Shown one piece after another: positions 1 through 7,731 of a DNA stretch of 64,000 nucleotides. The translations under genes and the position numbers were made by a program. Numbering within the stretch: the first letter of the stretch is position 1; each line of letters begins with the position of its first letter. The DNA lies in NCBI GenBank assembly GCA_958296235.1, contig OY282457.1:823769-887768 (forward strand). The letters are read 5' to 3'. Under the pieces are notes generated by a model. That model saw only the letters and a program-made list of their open reading frames with translations. It was not told the origin of the DNA and made no database searches. This DNA comes from an uncultured Candidatus Binatia bacterium (GTDB lineage: Bacteria; Desulfobacterota; Binatia; Bin18).

Positions 1-608
1 TTATTAATGAACGCGTGCAGTTTTTCTGCGTCTTTCCGTCCGGGGGCCGACTCAACACCACTGGCGACATCGACCGCCCACGGCCGCACGACCTCAACCG
101 CGGTGGCCACATTCTCGGCATTAAGCCCTCCGGCCAAAATCGTCCGGTCCAAGGTCAACCGGGGAAGAGTCGCAGCACGCTCCCAGGCAAAGGGCTCGCC
201 CGTCCCTCCGTATCCGCGGGAACTATACGTGTCAAGGAGGAGGTAATCGGCCTGAATCCCTTCGAGTTGATCAGGCAGAAATGTCTCCGAGCCAATCCGA
301 ACCGCCTTGATGGTCGCCACTGACCAGTCTGTCAGGGCAGCGGCGTCCTCATCACCATGAAACTGAATTGCGTCAAGCGCGAGTGCCCGAACATAGGCGT
401 CGATATGCTCCCGCTCCGCATTAACGAAAACGCCTACACAGCGAACGTGCTGAGGAAGAATGCTTCGGATCACTTTGGCAGTTGACTCGGAAATATAGCG
501 TGGGCTGGGTGGATAAAAGTTCAGACCAATCAGATCAGCGCCGGCCTGCACGGCAAGGCGGGCATCGGCGACCGTCGTAATACCACAGATTTTGACGTGG
601 ACGGACAT
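1..608 (-). CDS. trpF: Phosphoribosylanthranilate isomerase (partial, 3' end cut by window)
   Basis: Third enzyme-step gene of the tryptophan branch: isomerises N-(5-phosphoribosyl)anthranilate to the CdRP precursor in the cytoplasm. The frame is open from ATG at 608 to the left edge. It begins MSVHVKICGITTVADA, the usual KICG start with the catalytic Cys, and near the C-terminus shows LAGGLNAENV and VDVASGVE, the phosphate-binding (beta-alpha)8 signatures. About 202 codons are visible, against roughly 205-220 for the family, so only a few residues are missing. It starts 8 bp after trpC and is the last visible gene of trpD-trpC-trpF. It is not fused to TrpC, unlike in E. coli. Confidence 0.95.
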   Translation of the reverse strand, partial: MSVHVKICGITTVADARLAVQAGADLIGLNFYPPSPRYISESTAKVIRSILPQHVRCVGVFVNAEREHIDAYVRALALDAIQFHGDEDAAALTDWSVATIKAVRIGSETFLPDQLEGIQADYLLLDTYSSRGYGGTGEPFAWERAATLPRLTLDRTILAGGLNAENVATAVEVVRPWAVDVASGVESAPGRKDAEKLHAFIN

Positions 609-615
609 GAGCGGG

Positions 616-1398
616 CTACGTGTTATGTCCTAACAGCGAGCGGAGCGGCTCTCCAGGGTCTGGAGCCGCCATAAAGGTCTCACCAATTAAGAATGCCCGC
701 ACCCCCTGCGCTTCGAGTCGGTCTAATTGGCACCGGGTTGACAGTCCGCTTTCAGACACTACCAGTACATCGGAGGGCAGACCTTGCACCAGACGTTCAC
801 TGGTCTCAATCGTGGTATGAAAGGTACGCAAGTCCCGGTTGTTAATACCCAGCAGAGACACTCCACAGGCCAGGGCGCGCTCACACTCTGCTTCGTCATG
901 CACTTCGACCAGACAGTCCATCCCCAGCGTTTGAGACAGATGCCTCAGGTCTTGCAGCTGGGCGTCTTCGAGAATCGCGACGATTAAAAGGATGGCGCTC
1001 GCCCCGTGGGCGCGAGCTTCGTACACCTGGTAGTCGTCAAAGACGAAATCTTTTCTGAGGAGGGGGAGCCCTACCTGCTGGCGGATCTGTTTGAGATAAT
1101 CGAGACTGCCCTGAAAAAACTTTTTTTCCGTGAGTACTGAGATGGCCGCTGCTCCCGAGGCTTCATAGCTGCGGGCGAGAGCAAGGGGATCAAAGTCTTG
1201 CCGAATCACCCCCTTGGAGGGAGAGGCTTTTTTCACCTCAGCAATAATCGCCCGCCCGTTCCAGGTAGACAATGTCTGGAAAAGACCGGGCGGCTGAGAG
1301 TGGAACAGCGGCATGTCTTGAAGCTGGCCGAGCGCTACCTGCTGTTTTTGGAGCGTCAGTTCCTCGCGTTTATAGGCCACGATGTCGTCAAGAATCAT
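616..1398 (-). CDS. trpC: Indole-3-glycerol phosphate synthase
   Basis: Converts CdRP to indole-3-glycerol phosphate. The 260-residue protein has the family pattern: MILDDIVAYKREEL start, AEVKKASPSKG near residue 55 (catalytic and phosphate-binding Lys and Ser), LLRKDFV near 113 (catalytic Lys), VEVHDEAE, GINNRDL near 185 and VSESGL near 215. Length is normal for a monofunctional enzyme. Its ATG overlaps the trpD stop by 4 bp (1395-1398), which points to translational coupling. trpF follows after 8 bp. Confidence 0.96.
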   Translation of the reverse strand: MILDDIVAYKREELTLQKQQVALGQLQDMPLFHSQPPGLFQTLSTWNGRAIIAEVKKASPSKGVIRQDFDPLALARSYEASGAAAISVLTEKKFFQGSLDYLKQIRQQVGLPLLRKDFVFDDYQVYEARAHGASAILLIVAILEDAQLQDLRHLSQTLGMDCLVEVHDEAECERALACGVSLLGINNRDLRTFHTTIETSERLVQGLPSDVLVVSESGLSTRCQLDRLEAQGVRAFLIGETFMAAPDPGEPLRSLLGHNT

Positions 1399-2414
1399 AC
1401 CACTTCCCTATGCGTCAGCGGGATAAAATGTTCCAGCGTCCGAGCCGCGGCTCCACTGTCAACCGTTGCCCTGGCAAGCGCAATCCCGTCTTCGAGTGAA
1501 GCAGCCGCATTCCCGGCATACAGGGCTGCTCCAGCATTGAGCACCACAACGTCTCGGTGGGGCCCTGGAGTGCCAGCTAAGACAGACTGGATGATATCTG
1601 CCGATTCCTGGGCACTGGAGACCTGTAAGGCGGTTAACGGACGACACTGAAAGCCGTAGTCAGTCGGATTGATGCGATACGTGAGGACGCCCTGTGGCCC
1701 CCATTCAGCAACGTGCGTCGGGCCGCTCAGAGACACTTCGTCGAGTCCATCCTCGCCATGCACGATCAGGCCGTGCTGACAGCCCAATCGTCCGAGTGCG
1801 GCGGCCAGCGGCTGAACCCAACGCTGATCAAAGACGCCAATGAGTTGGTATTGCGCTCCCGCCGGATTCGTGAGGGGCCCAAGGATATTGAAGATGGTCC
1901 GTATCCCAACTTCCCGACGTGGGCCAACGGCATGGCGCATGGCTCGATGGAAAGCTGGGGCAAGCAGGAACCCGAAGCCGACTTCCCGCATGCAATATGC
2001 CACTTGCTGCGGAGACAGCTCAATACGAGCGCCAAGGGTTTCCAGGACATCGGCGCCGCCGACCGTTCCAGACATTGCCCGGTTGCCGTGTTTCGCCACA
2101 CATAAACCCGCAGCGGCAACCACAAAGGCAGCACAGGTCGAAATATTAAACGTATGACAGCCGTCCCCACCAGTTCCGCAGGTATCAATAACCGCGCGCC
2201 CCGGACGGACTGGTGTCGCCATAGCGCGCATGGCCCCAGCCGCCCCAGAGATCTCTGCAACGGTCTCACCCTTGATGTGAAGCGCAGTCAATAAGGCTCC
2301 AATCTGAGCTGGGGTGGCCTGTCCGTCCATCAAATCGGTGATGACGGCATGCATCTCTTCTTCCGTCAGATCTGCGCCGGCAACCACGTGGGCGATGGCC
2401 TCTTTGACCGTCAT
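1395..2414 (-). CDS. trpD: Anthranilate phosphoribosyltransferase
   Basis: Transfers the phosphoribosyl group from PRPP to anthranilate. The ATG at 2414 gives 339 residues (MTVKEAIAHVV), the usual family length. The open frame extends upstream to 2657, but that part overlaps the preceding SPOR gene and has no family similarity. Motifs seen are DTCGTGGDG near residue 83 (PRPP loop), KHGNRAMSG near 110 and GPLTNPA near 170. No trpE or trpG lies beside it; upstream is a SPOR-domain gene 17 bp away, so the anthranilate synthase genes must be elsewhere. Confidence 0.95.
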   Translation of the reverse strand: MTVKEAIAHVVAGADLTEEEMHAVITDLMDGQATPAQIGALLTALHIKGETVAEISGAAGAMRAMATPVRPGRAVIDTCGTGGDGCHTFNISTCAAFVVAAAGLCVAKHGNRAMSGTVGGADVLETLGARIELSPQQVAYCMREVGFGFLLAPAFHRAMRHAVGPRREVGIRTIFNILGPLTNPAGAQYQLIGVFDQRWVQPLAAALGRLGCQHGLIVHGEDGLDEVSLSGPTHVAEWGPQGVLTYRINPTDYGFQCRPLTALQVSSAQESADIIQSVLAGTPGPHRDVVVLNAGAALYAGNAAASLEDGIALARATVDSGAAARTLEHFIPLTHREVV

Positions 2415-2431
2415 AGATACAACGCGAGGGG

Positions 2432-3076
2432 TTAATCTGAGACCAGGTAGGCCTGGGCGAATTTCTCTTCGCGTCGAAAGCGCGCAGCCACGCGTTGGGC
2501 CTCTTCTTGGGTAAATGTTCCGACGCGCAAACGATACAATGTTTCTCCGTTCTTTGTCAGCCTGTTGACGGAGGCCGTATAGCCTCTTTTGCGGAGTTCC
2601 GCGGCCAGTTGACGTGCCGTACTTCGACTCTTTGTAACATGAACCTGAATATTCCACCCACGCCCAACCTGCCGCTCTTTTTGGCCTGGCGCTTTGGCGT
2701 CGCCTGGAGCAGGTGCAGGCAGTGCGATCTCTCGTTTTTTATTTTGCGGCGGCTGTGCTGAGTTCGCAGAAACGCTCTCCCCAGCAGGCGGGGTCGAGGG
2801 CCTCGTCTGCGATTGGCTATTCTGAGTCTGTTTCTCCAAGGTCTTCCTTAAAGTCAGCGGGAAGGTCTGGGCCGCGGGAATCGCAGCCTCGTTGTGGTCA
2901 GCCTGCTCAACAGGGAAACGCACGGTCCTTGTTTCCTGGGCAGTTTTGTACGCCTGTACTTCTTTTCCGATATAGACTCCACAAGCAAAGATAAGAAGAA
3001 AACTCACCACAGTACTCAAGAATACGATACCCCCCTCAGGAAGATTGAAGTGAAAGGCATACTGCCGAACAGCCAT
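2432..3076 (-). CDS. SPOR-domain membrane protein
   Basis: A 214-residue bitopic protein. A short cytoplasmic N-terminus is followed by one membrane segment at about residues 18-38 (GIVFLSTVVSFLLIFACGVYI). Next is a Pro/Gln/Ser-rich linker (about 80-135) and a C-terminal SPOR-like domain (about 140-214, with WNIQVHVTKSRSTARQLAAEL and YRLRVGTFTQEEA). SPOR domains bind denuded septal peptidoglycan, so a role in cell division or the envelope is likely; this is family knowledge, not shown here. It lies between rplQ and trpD, 17 bp ahead of trpD, and may be cotranscribed with the trp genes. It cannot be assigned to FtsN, DedD or another named member. Confidence 0.8.
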   Translation of the reverse strand: MAVRQYAFHFNLPEGGIVFLSTVVSFLLIFACGVYIGKEVQAYKTAQETRTVRFPVEQADHNEAAIPAAQTFPLTLRKTLEKQTQNSQSQTRPSTPPAGESVSANSAQPPQNKKREIALPAPAPGDAKAPGQKERQVGRGWNIQVHVTKSRSTARQLAAELRKRGYTASVNRLTKNGETLYRLRVGTFTQEEAQRVAARFRREEKFAQAYLVSD

Positions 3077-3132
3077 GGCGGGTCCTTCCTTCTATTGCCT
3101 GCTATCCATCCGTCTCGTCCAGGAGAACGACA

Positions 3133-3155
3133 AAGGGGGAGCTACGCTCCCCCTT
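3133..3155 (-). terminator. Hairpin terminator after rplQ
   Basis: A perfect 10-bp stem, AAGGGGGAGC/GCTCCCCCTT, with a 3-nt loop lies about 90 bp downstream of the rplQ stop. On the minus strand it is followed by only a short T run (TTTG). It probably ends or attenuates the alpha-operon transcript before the SPOR-trpDCF group. The weak T tract makes full termination uncertain. Confidence 0.6.
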
Positions 3156-3242
3156 CCCGACTCGTCTTCTGAGGTGTGCTCATCGAAGAGCTATTCAGAT
3201 TCTCGACCACCCTGGCTGAAACACCGACCATCAACATTGCTG

Positions 3243-3638
3243 CTATGCGCTCCCAGTGTCTCCTCCCGTTGGGGGAGTACTTGCCCGTTCAGTAAACTCG
3301 ACGAGTGAGACAGGAGCGGCATCTCCCCGGCGAGGTCCTATTTTCAGCACTCGTGTGTATCCACCTGCCCGCCCATGAAAACGCGGGGCAACTTCATCAA
3401 ATAAACGTTGTACCAGTTTTCGGCTGCCAAGATACGAGAAGGCAAGGCGGCGCGCGTGGACCGAATTCTTTTTTCCAAGAGTCACCATACGGTCCGCCCA
3501 GCAGCGGAGTTCTTTGGCCTTCGCGTCAGTCGTTCGGACTTGTTCACGCAGCACCAACGCTTTCAGCAAGTTCCGCAGCAGCGCCTTTCTATGCGCTGCC
3601 GTACGATTCAGTTTTCGTCCTGCTTTCAGATGTCGCAT
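3243..3638 (-). CDS. rplQ: 50S ribosomal protein L17
   Basis: 131-residue large-subunit protein located near the polypeptide exit tunnel. The N-terminus MRHLKAGRKLNRTAAHRKAL and the motif GGYTRVLKIGPRRGDAAPV are diagnostic of L17. Residues after about 117 form a low-complexity Ser/Thr/Gly tail. It is the last gene of the alpha cluster, 29 bp after rpoA, which is its usual position. Confidence 0.97.
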   Translation of the reverse strand: MRHLKAGRKLNRTAAHRKALLRNLLKALVLREQVRTTDAKAKELRCWADRMVTLGKKNSVHARRLAFSYLGSRKLVQRLFDEVAPRFHGRAGGYTRVLKIGPRRGDAAPVSLVEFTERASTPPTGGDTGSA

Positions 3639-3667
3639 CTTCCTTGCTTTCCTGTTGCCCTGACACT

Positions 3668-4693
3668 CTATGAGGTCAGGTTGCCCTCGCGGGATACTCG
3701 TATCCGGTCCAACTCTTCCCGAGGGGGGAAGGCTTCCAGGTGCATCCCCAGTTCCAACCCCATCTCATGGAGCAATTCCTTAATCTCGTTAAGTGATTTC
3801 CGTCCGAAATTTTTCGTTTTGAGGAGTTCGGGCTCGGCCTTGACAACGAGCTCTCCCACATATCGGATATCTGCACTCTGGAGGCAGTTGGCAGAACGAA
3901 CAGAGAGCGCCAATTCTTCAATAGGTCGAAAAAGATTCTCATTTGCTGGTGACTGGTCTTCCTGCCCCATGCGCTCTTCTTGGCTGTCGATCTCTTCTGT
4001 CGGGCCGGAAAAAATAGCCATCTGATCTTGAGCGACCCGTGCGGCCTCGGCCACAGCTTCCCTCGGATCAATGCTACCATCGGTCCATATTTCAAGCGCC
4101 AGTCTTTCGTAGTCCGTCCGCTGACCAACGCGCGCATTGGTCACAGTTACATTGACCTTTCGAACAGGGGAAAACACTGCATCAAGGGGGATTGTGCCAA
4201 CGGGGTCCTCTTCGGACTTGTTCCGTTCAGCCGCGACATACCCACGCCCCGAGCGAATCTCGGCTTCAACTTCGAGCTTGCCGTCCTTGCTCAGTTTTGC
4301 AACATGGGCCTCTGGATTGAGAACCTCGACCTGGGGGCCTACTACCAAATCCCCGGCGCTGACACTCTTCGCGCCATTCACTTTCAATGTGGCGGTTTCC
4401 ACAGCGCTGTCATGGAGATGAAATCGTACCTCTTTGAGGTTCAGCAGGATATCCGTAACATCTTCTGTGACACCGGGAAGCGTCGAGAATTCATGCACAA
4501 CATCTTGAATCCGCACCTTGGTGATGGCCGCTCCAGGTAAGGAGGAGAGAAGAATACGCCTCAGGGCATTGCCCAACGTTGTGCCGAATCCACGTTCAAA
4601 GGGCTCACCGATAAAGCGACCGTATGTGGGGGTCAGGGTTTTATCCTCAACATCGAGTGTCTTGGGCTTGATGAGATCATCAATATTCTGCAT
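3668..4693 (-). CDS. rpoA: RNA polymerase subunit alpha
   Basis: Forms the dimeric platform for assembly of beta and beta-prime, and contacts promoters and activators through its C-terminal domain. The ATG at 4693 gives 341 residues (MQNIDDLIKPKT); the frame runs open to 4765 but without family similarity. The N-terminal domain carries FGTTLGNALRRILLSSLPG (about residues 36-54). A charged linker around 240 leads to the C-terminal domain with LSVRSANCLQ and LLKTKNFGRKSLNEIKE (about 255-315). It sits between a coiled-coil protein gene and rplQ. Confidence 0.97.
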   Translation of the reverse strand: MQNIDDLIKPKTLDVEDKTLTPTYGRFIGEPFERGFGTTLGNALRRILLSSLPGAAITKVRIQDVVHEFSTLPGVTEDVTDILLNLKEVRFHLHDSAVETATLKVNGAKSVSAGDLVVGPQVEVLNPEAHVAKLSKDGKLEVEAEIRSGRGYVAAERNKSEEDPVGTIPLDAVFSPVRKVNVTVTNARVGQRTDYERLALEIWTDGSIDPREAVAEAARVAQDQMAIFSGPTEEIDSQEERMGQEDQSPANENLFRPIEELALSVRSANCLQSADIRYVGELVVKAEPELLKTKNFGRKSLNEIKELLHEMGLELGMHLEAFPPREELDRIRVSREGNLTS

Positions 4694-4825
4694 TGTGATT
4701 CTTTCATGCCTATCTCCGTTATTCGTCGGAGAGGCGACAGGCACTCCTTCCTCTCTGCTCGTCATCTAGATACCCGCTTCAAAAGACCAGAAGTTTATAA
4801 TGCTCCGTAGGAGAGCCGTACTTAG

Positions 4826-5218
4826 TTATCCCGTCCGCCGCAACAATTCTTCTAGCGCATTGGTCTGTACTTCCAATGATCGGGTCTGCTCTCGGTTCTG
4901 CTCTGCCAGCGACCGGGTCGACTCTTCCAGCGACCGGGTCTGCTCCGCCAGTGCCCGAGTGGACTCGCGGTTCTGCTCCGCCAACGACCGGGTCTGCTCC
5001 GCCAGTGCCCGGGTGGACTCGCGGTTTTGTTCTACTAGCGCCTGGGTCGATTCTTCCAGAGATCGGGTCGTCGCCTCGCTCTGTGCTAGCATGGTGTCCA
5101 GTTGCCGGTCGCGCCGCTGCCCGGCGAGGTGCATCATCCACAGCCCCCCGCCTATCAGAGCGAGTTGAAGATAATACGCCAGCAAAGACGCCGCCTCAAA
5201 GAAAGTAAGAGCTGCCAT
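4826..5218 (-). CDS. Membrane-anchored repetitive coiled-coil protein, function unknown
   Basis: 130-residue protein with no family I recognise. Residues about 5-32 are hydrophobic (LLAYYLQLALIGGGLWMMHLAG), a likely N-terminal membrane anchor. From about 50 to the end it is an uninterrupted coiled-coil-like repeat of 7-residue blocks (RALAEQT, RSLAEQN, RSLEEST) with RES/REQT insertions, giving an 18-residue (54-bp) period that is also visible as DNA repeats. It starts 15 bp after rpsD and lies in the same direction as rpoA, inside the alpha cluster where normally nothing stands between rpsD and rpoA. The ORF is coherent (start, anchor, repeat, stop), so I consider it real. The repeats also open other frames, and those are artefacts. 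Confidence 0.65.
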   Translation of the reverse strand: MAALTFFEAASLLAYYLQLALIGGGLWMMHLAGQRRDRQLDTMLAQSEATTRSLEESTQALVEQNRESTRALAEQTRSLAEQNRESTRALAEQTRSLEESTRSLAEQNREQTRSLEVQTNALEELLRRTG

Positions 5219-5233
5219 TGGAACTCGCCGGCC

Positions 5234-5866
5234 CTAGACTTTCGAGTACAGCTCAACAATAAGTTGTTCGTTGATAGGCAAGGTGATCTCCGACCGAGCC
5301 GGTAGGGAGCGAACTTTTCCAGAAAAGGAATCCGTTTGGACCTCAAGCCATTCCGGCACTCCACGTCGCTGGGCAAGCTCGACGGACTCCTGGATACGGG
5401 TGATTTTTCGGCTCGCCTCGCGCACCTGCACCTCGTCTCCGGCTTTTACACAAAACGATGGAATCGTCACTCTGCGTCCGTTGACGTGAAAATGGCCATG
5501 ACGTATCAACTGCCGAGCCTCTGAGCGTGAGGTCGAGAATCCCATCCGGTACACCATATTGTCGAGACGACTCTCGAGCAGAATCAAAAGATTTTCCCCG
5601 GTGATTCCACGTTGGCGCTCGGCCCGTGCGAAAAGGCGCCGAAACGGCCCCTCAAGCGTTCCATAGATACGTTTCAGCTTTTGTTTCTCTCGTAGCTGAA
5701 CACTGTACTCGGTCGCCTTTCTGCCTCTCCCCTGGCCGTGTTGTCCCGGCGGATAGCTTCTTCTCTCAATTGCACATTTATCCGTGTAACACCGCTCGCC
5801 TTTCAGAAAGAGTTTCAATCCTTCTCGGCGGCATAGACGGCAGGATGGGCCTCTATATCGTGCCAC
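5234..5866 (-). CDS. rpsD: 30S ribosomal protein S4
   Basis: Primary 16S rRNA-binding protein that nucleates 30S assembly. 210 residues, starting [19 protein letters not shown]. The Cys pattern C-x2-C and C-x5-C in the first 32 residues marks the zinc-binding (C+) form. The S4 RNA-binding domain is seen at about 100-160 ([29 protein letters not shown]). It lies between rpsK and the coiled-coil gene. Confidence 0.97.
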   Translation of the reverse strand: MARYRGPSCRLCRREGLKLFLKGERCYTDKCAIERRSYPPGQHGQGRGRKATEYSVQLREKQKLKRIYGTLEGPFRRLFARAERQRGITGENLLILLESRLDNMVYRMGFSTSRSEARQLIRHGHFHVNGRRVTIPSFCVKAGDEVQVREASRKITRIQESVELAQRRGVPEWLEVQTDSFSGKVRSLPARSEITLPINEQLIVELYSKV

Positions 5867-5915
5867 AAAAACCTCCTGACTCTCGTATCAGCTCCCTGCT
5901 CGTAGACCCAAACTC

Positions 5916-6314
5916 TTAGACTCGGCGACGCTTGGGCGGACGACAGCCATTGTGAGGGATAGGCGTGACGTCCCGGATAAGGCTCACCGCAAACCCGGCG
6001 GACTGCAGTGCCCGCAGAGCGGACTCTCTCCCGGCACCGGGCCCCTTCACGTGCACTTGAACCGAGCGCATACCAGCATCGGCCGCTTTACGCGCAGCGC
6101 TCTCCGCCGCCATCTGGGCGGCAAACGGCGTGCCCTTACGTGACCCCTTCAGTCCCACACTTCCCGCACTCGCCCAGGCCACAGTATTTCCTTGCGGGTC
6201 GGCAATGGTCACAATAGTATTGTTGAAGGTCGAATAGATATTCACCACACCTTCTGGAATGTTTTTCCGAATTTTCTTCTTCCGTGAGACAGAGCGCCTC
6301 GCAGCTTTTGCCAT
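5916..6314 (-). CDS. rpsK: 30S ribosomal protein S11
   Basis: Platform protein of the 30S subunit that interacts with S7 and mRNA near the E site. 132 residues, with [35 protein letters not shown] and the invariant C-terminus [12 protein letters not shown]. It follows rpsM by 27 bp and precedes rpsD, as in most bacteria. Confidence 0.98.
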   Translation of the reverse strand: MAKAARRSVSRKKKIRKNIPEGVVNIYSTFNNTIVTIADPQGNTVAWASAGSVGLKGSRKGTPFAAQMAAESAARKAADAGMRSVQVHVKGPGAGRESALRALQSAGFAVSLIRDVTPIPHNGCRPPKRRRV

Positions 6315-6341
6315 ACAGTGACTCTCTCCTTACGCCGTGTC

Positions 6342-6725
6342 TTATCTGGGAGTAGGCGCGACTTTCTTTCCGGCAACGGTCCGTCTCGGTCCCTTACGTG
6401 TCCGAGAATTATTTTTTGTCTTTTGGCCACGGACCGGCAGATTGCGGCGGTGTCGGAGGCCCCGGTATGCCCCAATGTCAATATAATGTTTAATATGACT
6501 CGCAACATCACGCCTGAGGTCTCCCTCGACACGGTGGTCTTGATCGATAACCCGCCGAATATTTGCGATCTCATCATCCGCCAGCGTGTCAGAATTTGCA
6601 TCCGGGGCAACTCCTGCCTCGGCCAGAATTTTGAGTGCGGTGACCCGTCCTATCCCATAGATATAGGTGAGGCCGACGCCGATTTTTTTGTTCCGGGGTA
6701 ATTCGATACCCGCAATCCGTGCCAT
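6342..6725 (-). CDS. rpsM: 30S ribosomal protein S13
   Basis: Head protein that contacts the P-site tRNA and forms the inter-subunit bridge with L5. 127 residues: [14 protein letters not shown] start, [13 protein letters not shown] helix-two-turn-helix near residue 22, and basic C-terminal tail with [19 protein letters not shown]. It follows rpmJ by 42 bp. Confidence 0.98.
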   Translation of the reverse strand: MARIAGIELPRNKKIGVGLTYIYGIGRVTALKILAEAGVAPDANSDTLADDEIANIRRVIDQDHRVEGDLRRDVASHIKHYIDIGAYRGLRHRRNLPVRGQKTKNNSRTRKGPRRTVAGKKVAPTPR

Positions 6726-6767
6726 ACGCTTTCTCCGCTCTTGCTTTCGCCCGCGCCAGGAAAACCC

Positions 6768-6881
6768 CTAGCCTTGTCGTTGCTTGTGTCGCGGGTTTTC
6801 ACAGATGACCCGTATAATTCCCCTGCGCTTAATAATTTTACACTTTCGACACATTGGTTTCACAGAAGCGCGAACTTTCAT
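6768..6881 (-). CDS. rpmJ: 50S ribosomal protein L36 (zinc-binding form)
   Basis: 37-residue protein beginning [16 protein letters not shown] and ending NPRHKQRQG. It has the C-x2-C...C...H zinc ribbon (C11, C14, C27, H32) of the C+ form of L36. An AATGAGG-like ribosome-binding site precedes the ATG. Upstream lies map after only 57 bp, so infA, which often sits between these genes, is absent here. Confidence 0.93.
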   Translation of the reverse strand: MKVRASVKPMCRKCKIIKRRGIIRVICENPRHKQRQG

Positions 6882-6938
6882 GCCAACCTCATTCCCATTC
6901 TTGATCTGAAAACGGTTACGTAGATGGGTACTGGTCTC

Positions 6939-7706
6939 TTACATCTTGCTGAGCACCACCGGTCCATCTGCCAGGATTGCGACCGAATGCTCGAAGTGTG
7001 CTGAGAGGCTGCCGTCTTTTGTCACAGCAGTCCACCCATCCTCCAGCATAGCGACTTCCGGAACGCCCATATTCACCATAGGCTCAATCGCGATGACCAT
7101 CCCTTCGCGCAAACGGATACCCCGATTCCGCACGCCGTAATTGGGAACAGGCGGGTCTTCATGGAGCCTGCGCCCAACCCCATGACCAACAAATTCTCGC
7201 ACCACAGAGAAGCCATTCCGCTCGACATGCTCCTGAACTGCGGCAGATATGTCGCCAAGACGATTACCAATACAGGCGTGACATATTCCGGCTTCAAGAG
7301 CGGCAGTTGTCGTCCTTAAAAGCTGCTGTACGGAGGGGTCAACTTCTCCAACCGCAAAGGACACAGCAGCGTCACCATAAAATCCCTCATACACTACACC
7401 AAAATCCAGACTGACAACATCCCCATCTTGAATGAGACGCTGGTGAGAGGGGATGCCATGGACTACTTCGTTATTCAAAGAGATACAAATATGGGCCGGA
7501 AACGGAACGGAACCATTCCGGATCGTATACCCCTTAAATGCAGTTTTTGCCTTCTTTTTTGCAATCCATTCTTCCGCGATAGCATCAAGCTCTCCGGTTG
7601 ATATGCCTGATCGAACACGCTGTCGCAGTTCACCCAGAATTTCTGCAACAATGCGGTTCGCGGTTCGCATTATCGCTATTTCTTCAAGAGATTTCAGAAA
7701 AATCAT
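6939..7706 (-). CDS. map: Methionine aminopeptidase type I
   Basis: Removes the initiator Met from nascent proteins. 255 residues starting MIFLKSLEEIAIM. Metal ligands are visible: Asp in SLDFGVVYEGFYGDAA (two Asp, about 99 and 110), His in FVGHGVGRRLHEDP (about 170), Glu in AIEPMV (about 205) and Glu in HFEHSVAI (about 236). It lacks the N-terminal zinc-finger extension of type Ib enzymes. It follows secY by 25 bp with no adk in between. Confidence 0.95.
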   Translation of the reverse strand: MIFLKSLEEIAIMRTANRIVAEILGELRQRVRSGISTGELDAIAEEWIAKKKAKTAFKGYTIRNGSVPFPAHICISLNNEVVHGIPSHQRLIQDGDVVSLDFGVVYEGFYGDAAVSFAVGEVDPSVQQLLRTTTAALEAGICHACIGNRLGDISAAVQEHVERNGFSVVREFVGHGVGRRLHEDPPVPNYGVRNRGIRLREGMVIAIEPMVNMGVPEVAMLEDGWTAVTKDGSLSAHFEHSVAILADGPVVLSKM

Positions 7707-7731
7707 CGCTGAGAAAACCGTGGCGGGTCCG

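Noticed and set aside
2415-2657. N-terminal extension of trpD up to 2657
   Set aside because: It overlaps the SPOR gene and has no similarity to TrpD, while the start at 2414 gives the normal 339 residues.
4826-5110. Repeats between rpsD and rpoA considered as a CRISPR-like or non-coding array
   Set aside because: There are no unique spacers; the repeats are contiguous, imperfect and in phase with a protein frame.
4779-5208. Other reading frames across the coiled-coil repeat region (both strands)
   Set aside because: The 54-bp period keeps several frames open. Only the 4826-5218 frame has a start, a membrane segment and a coherent coiled coil.
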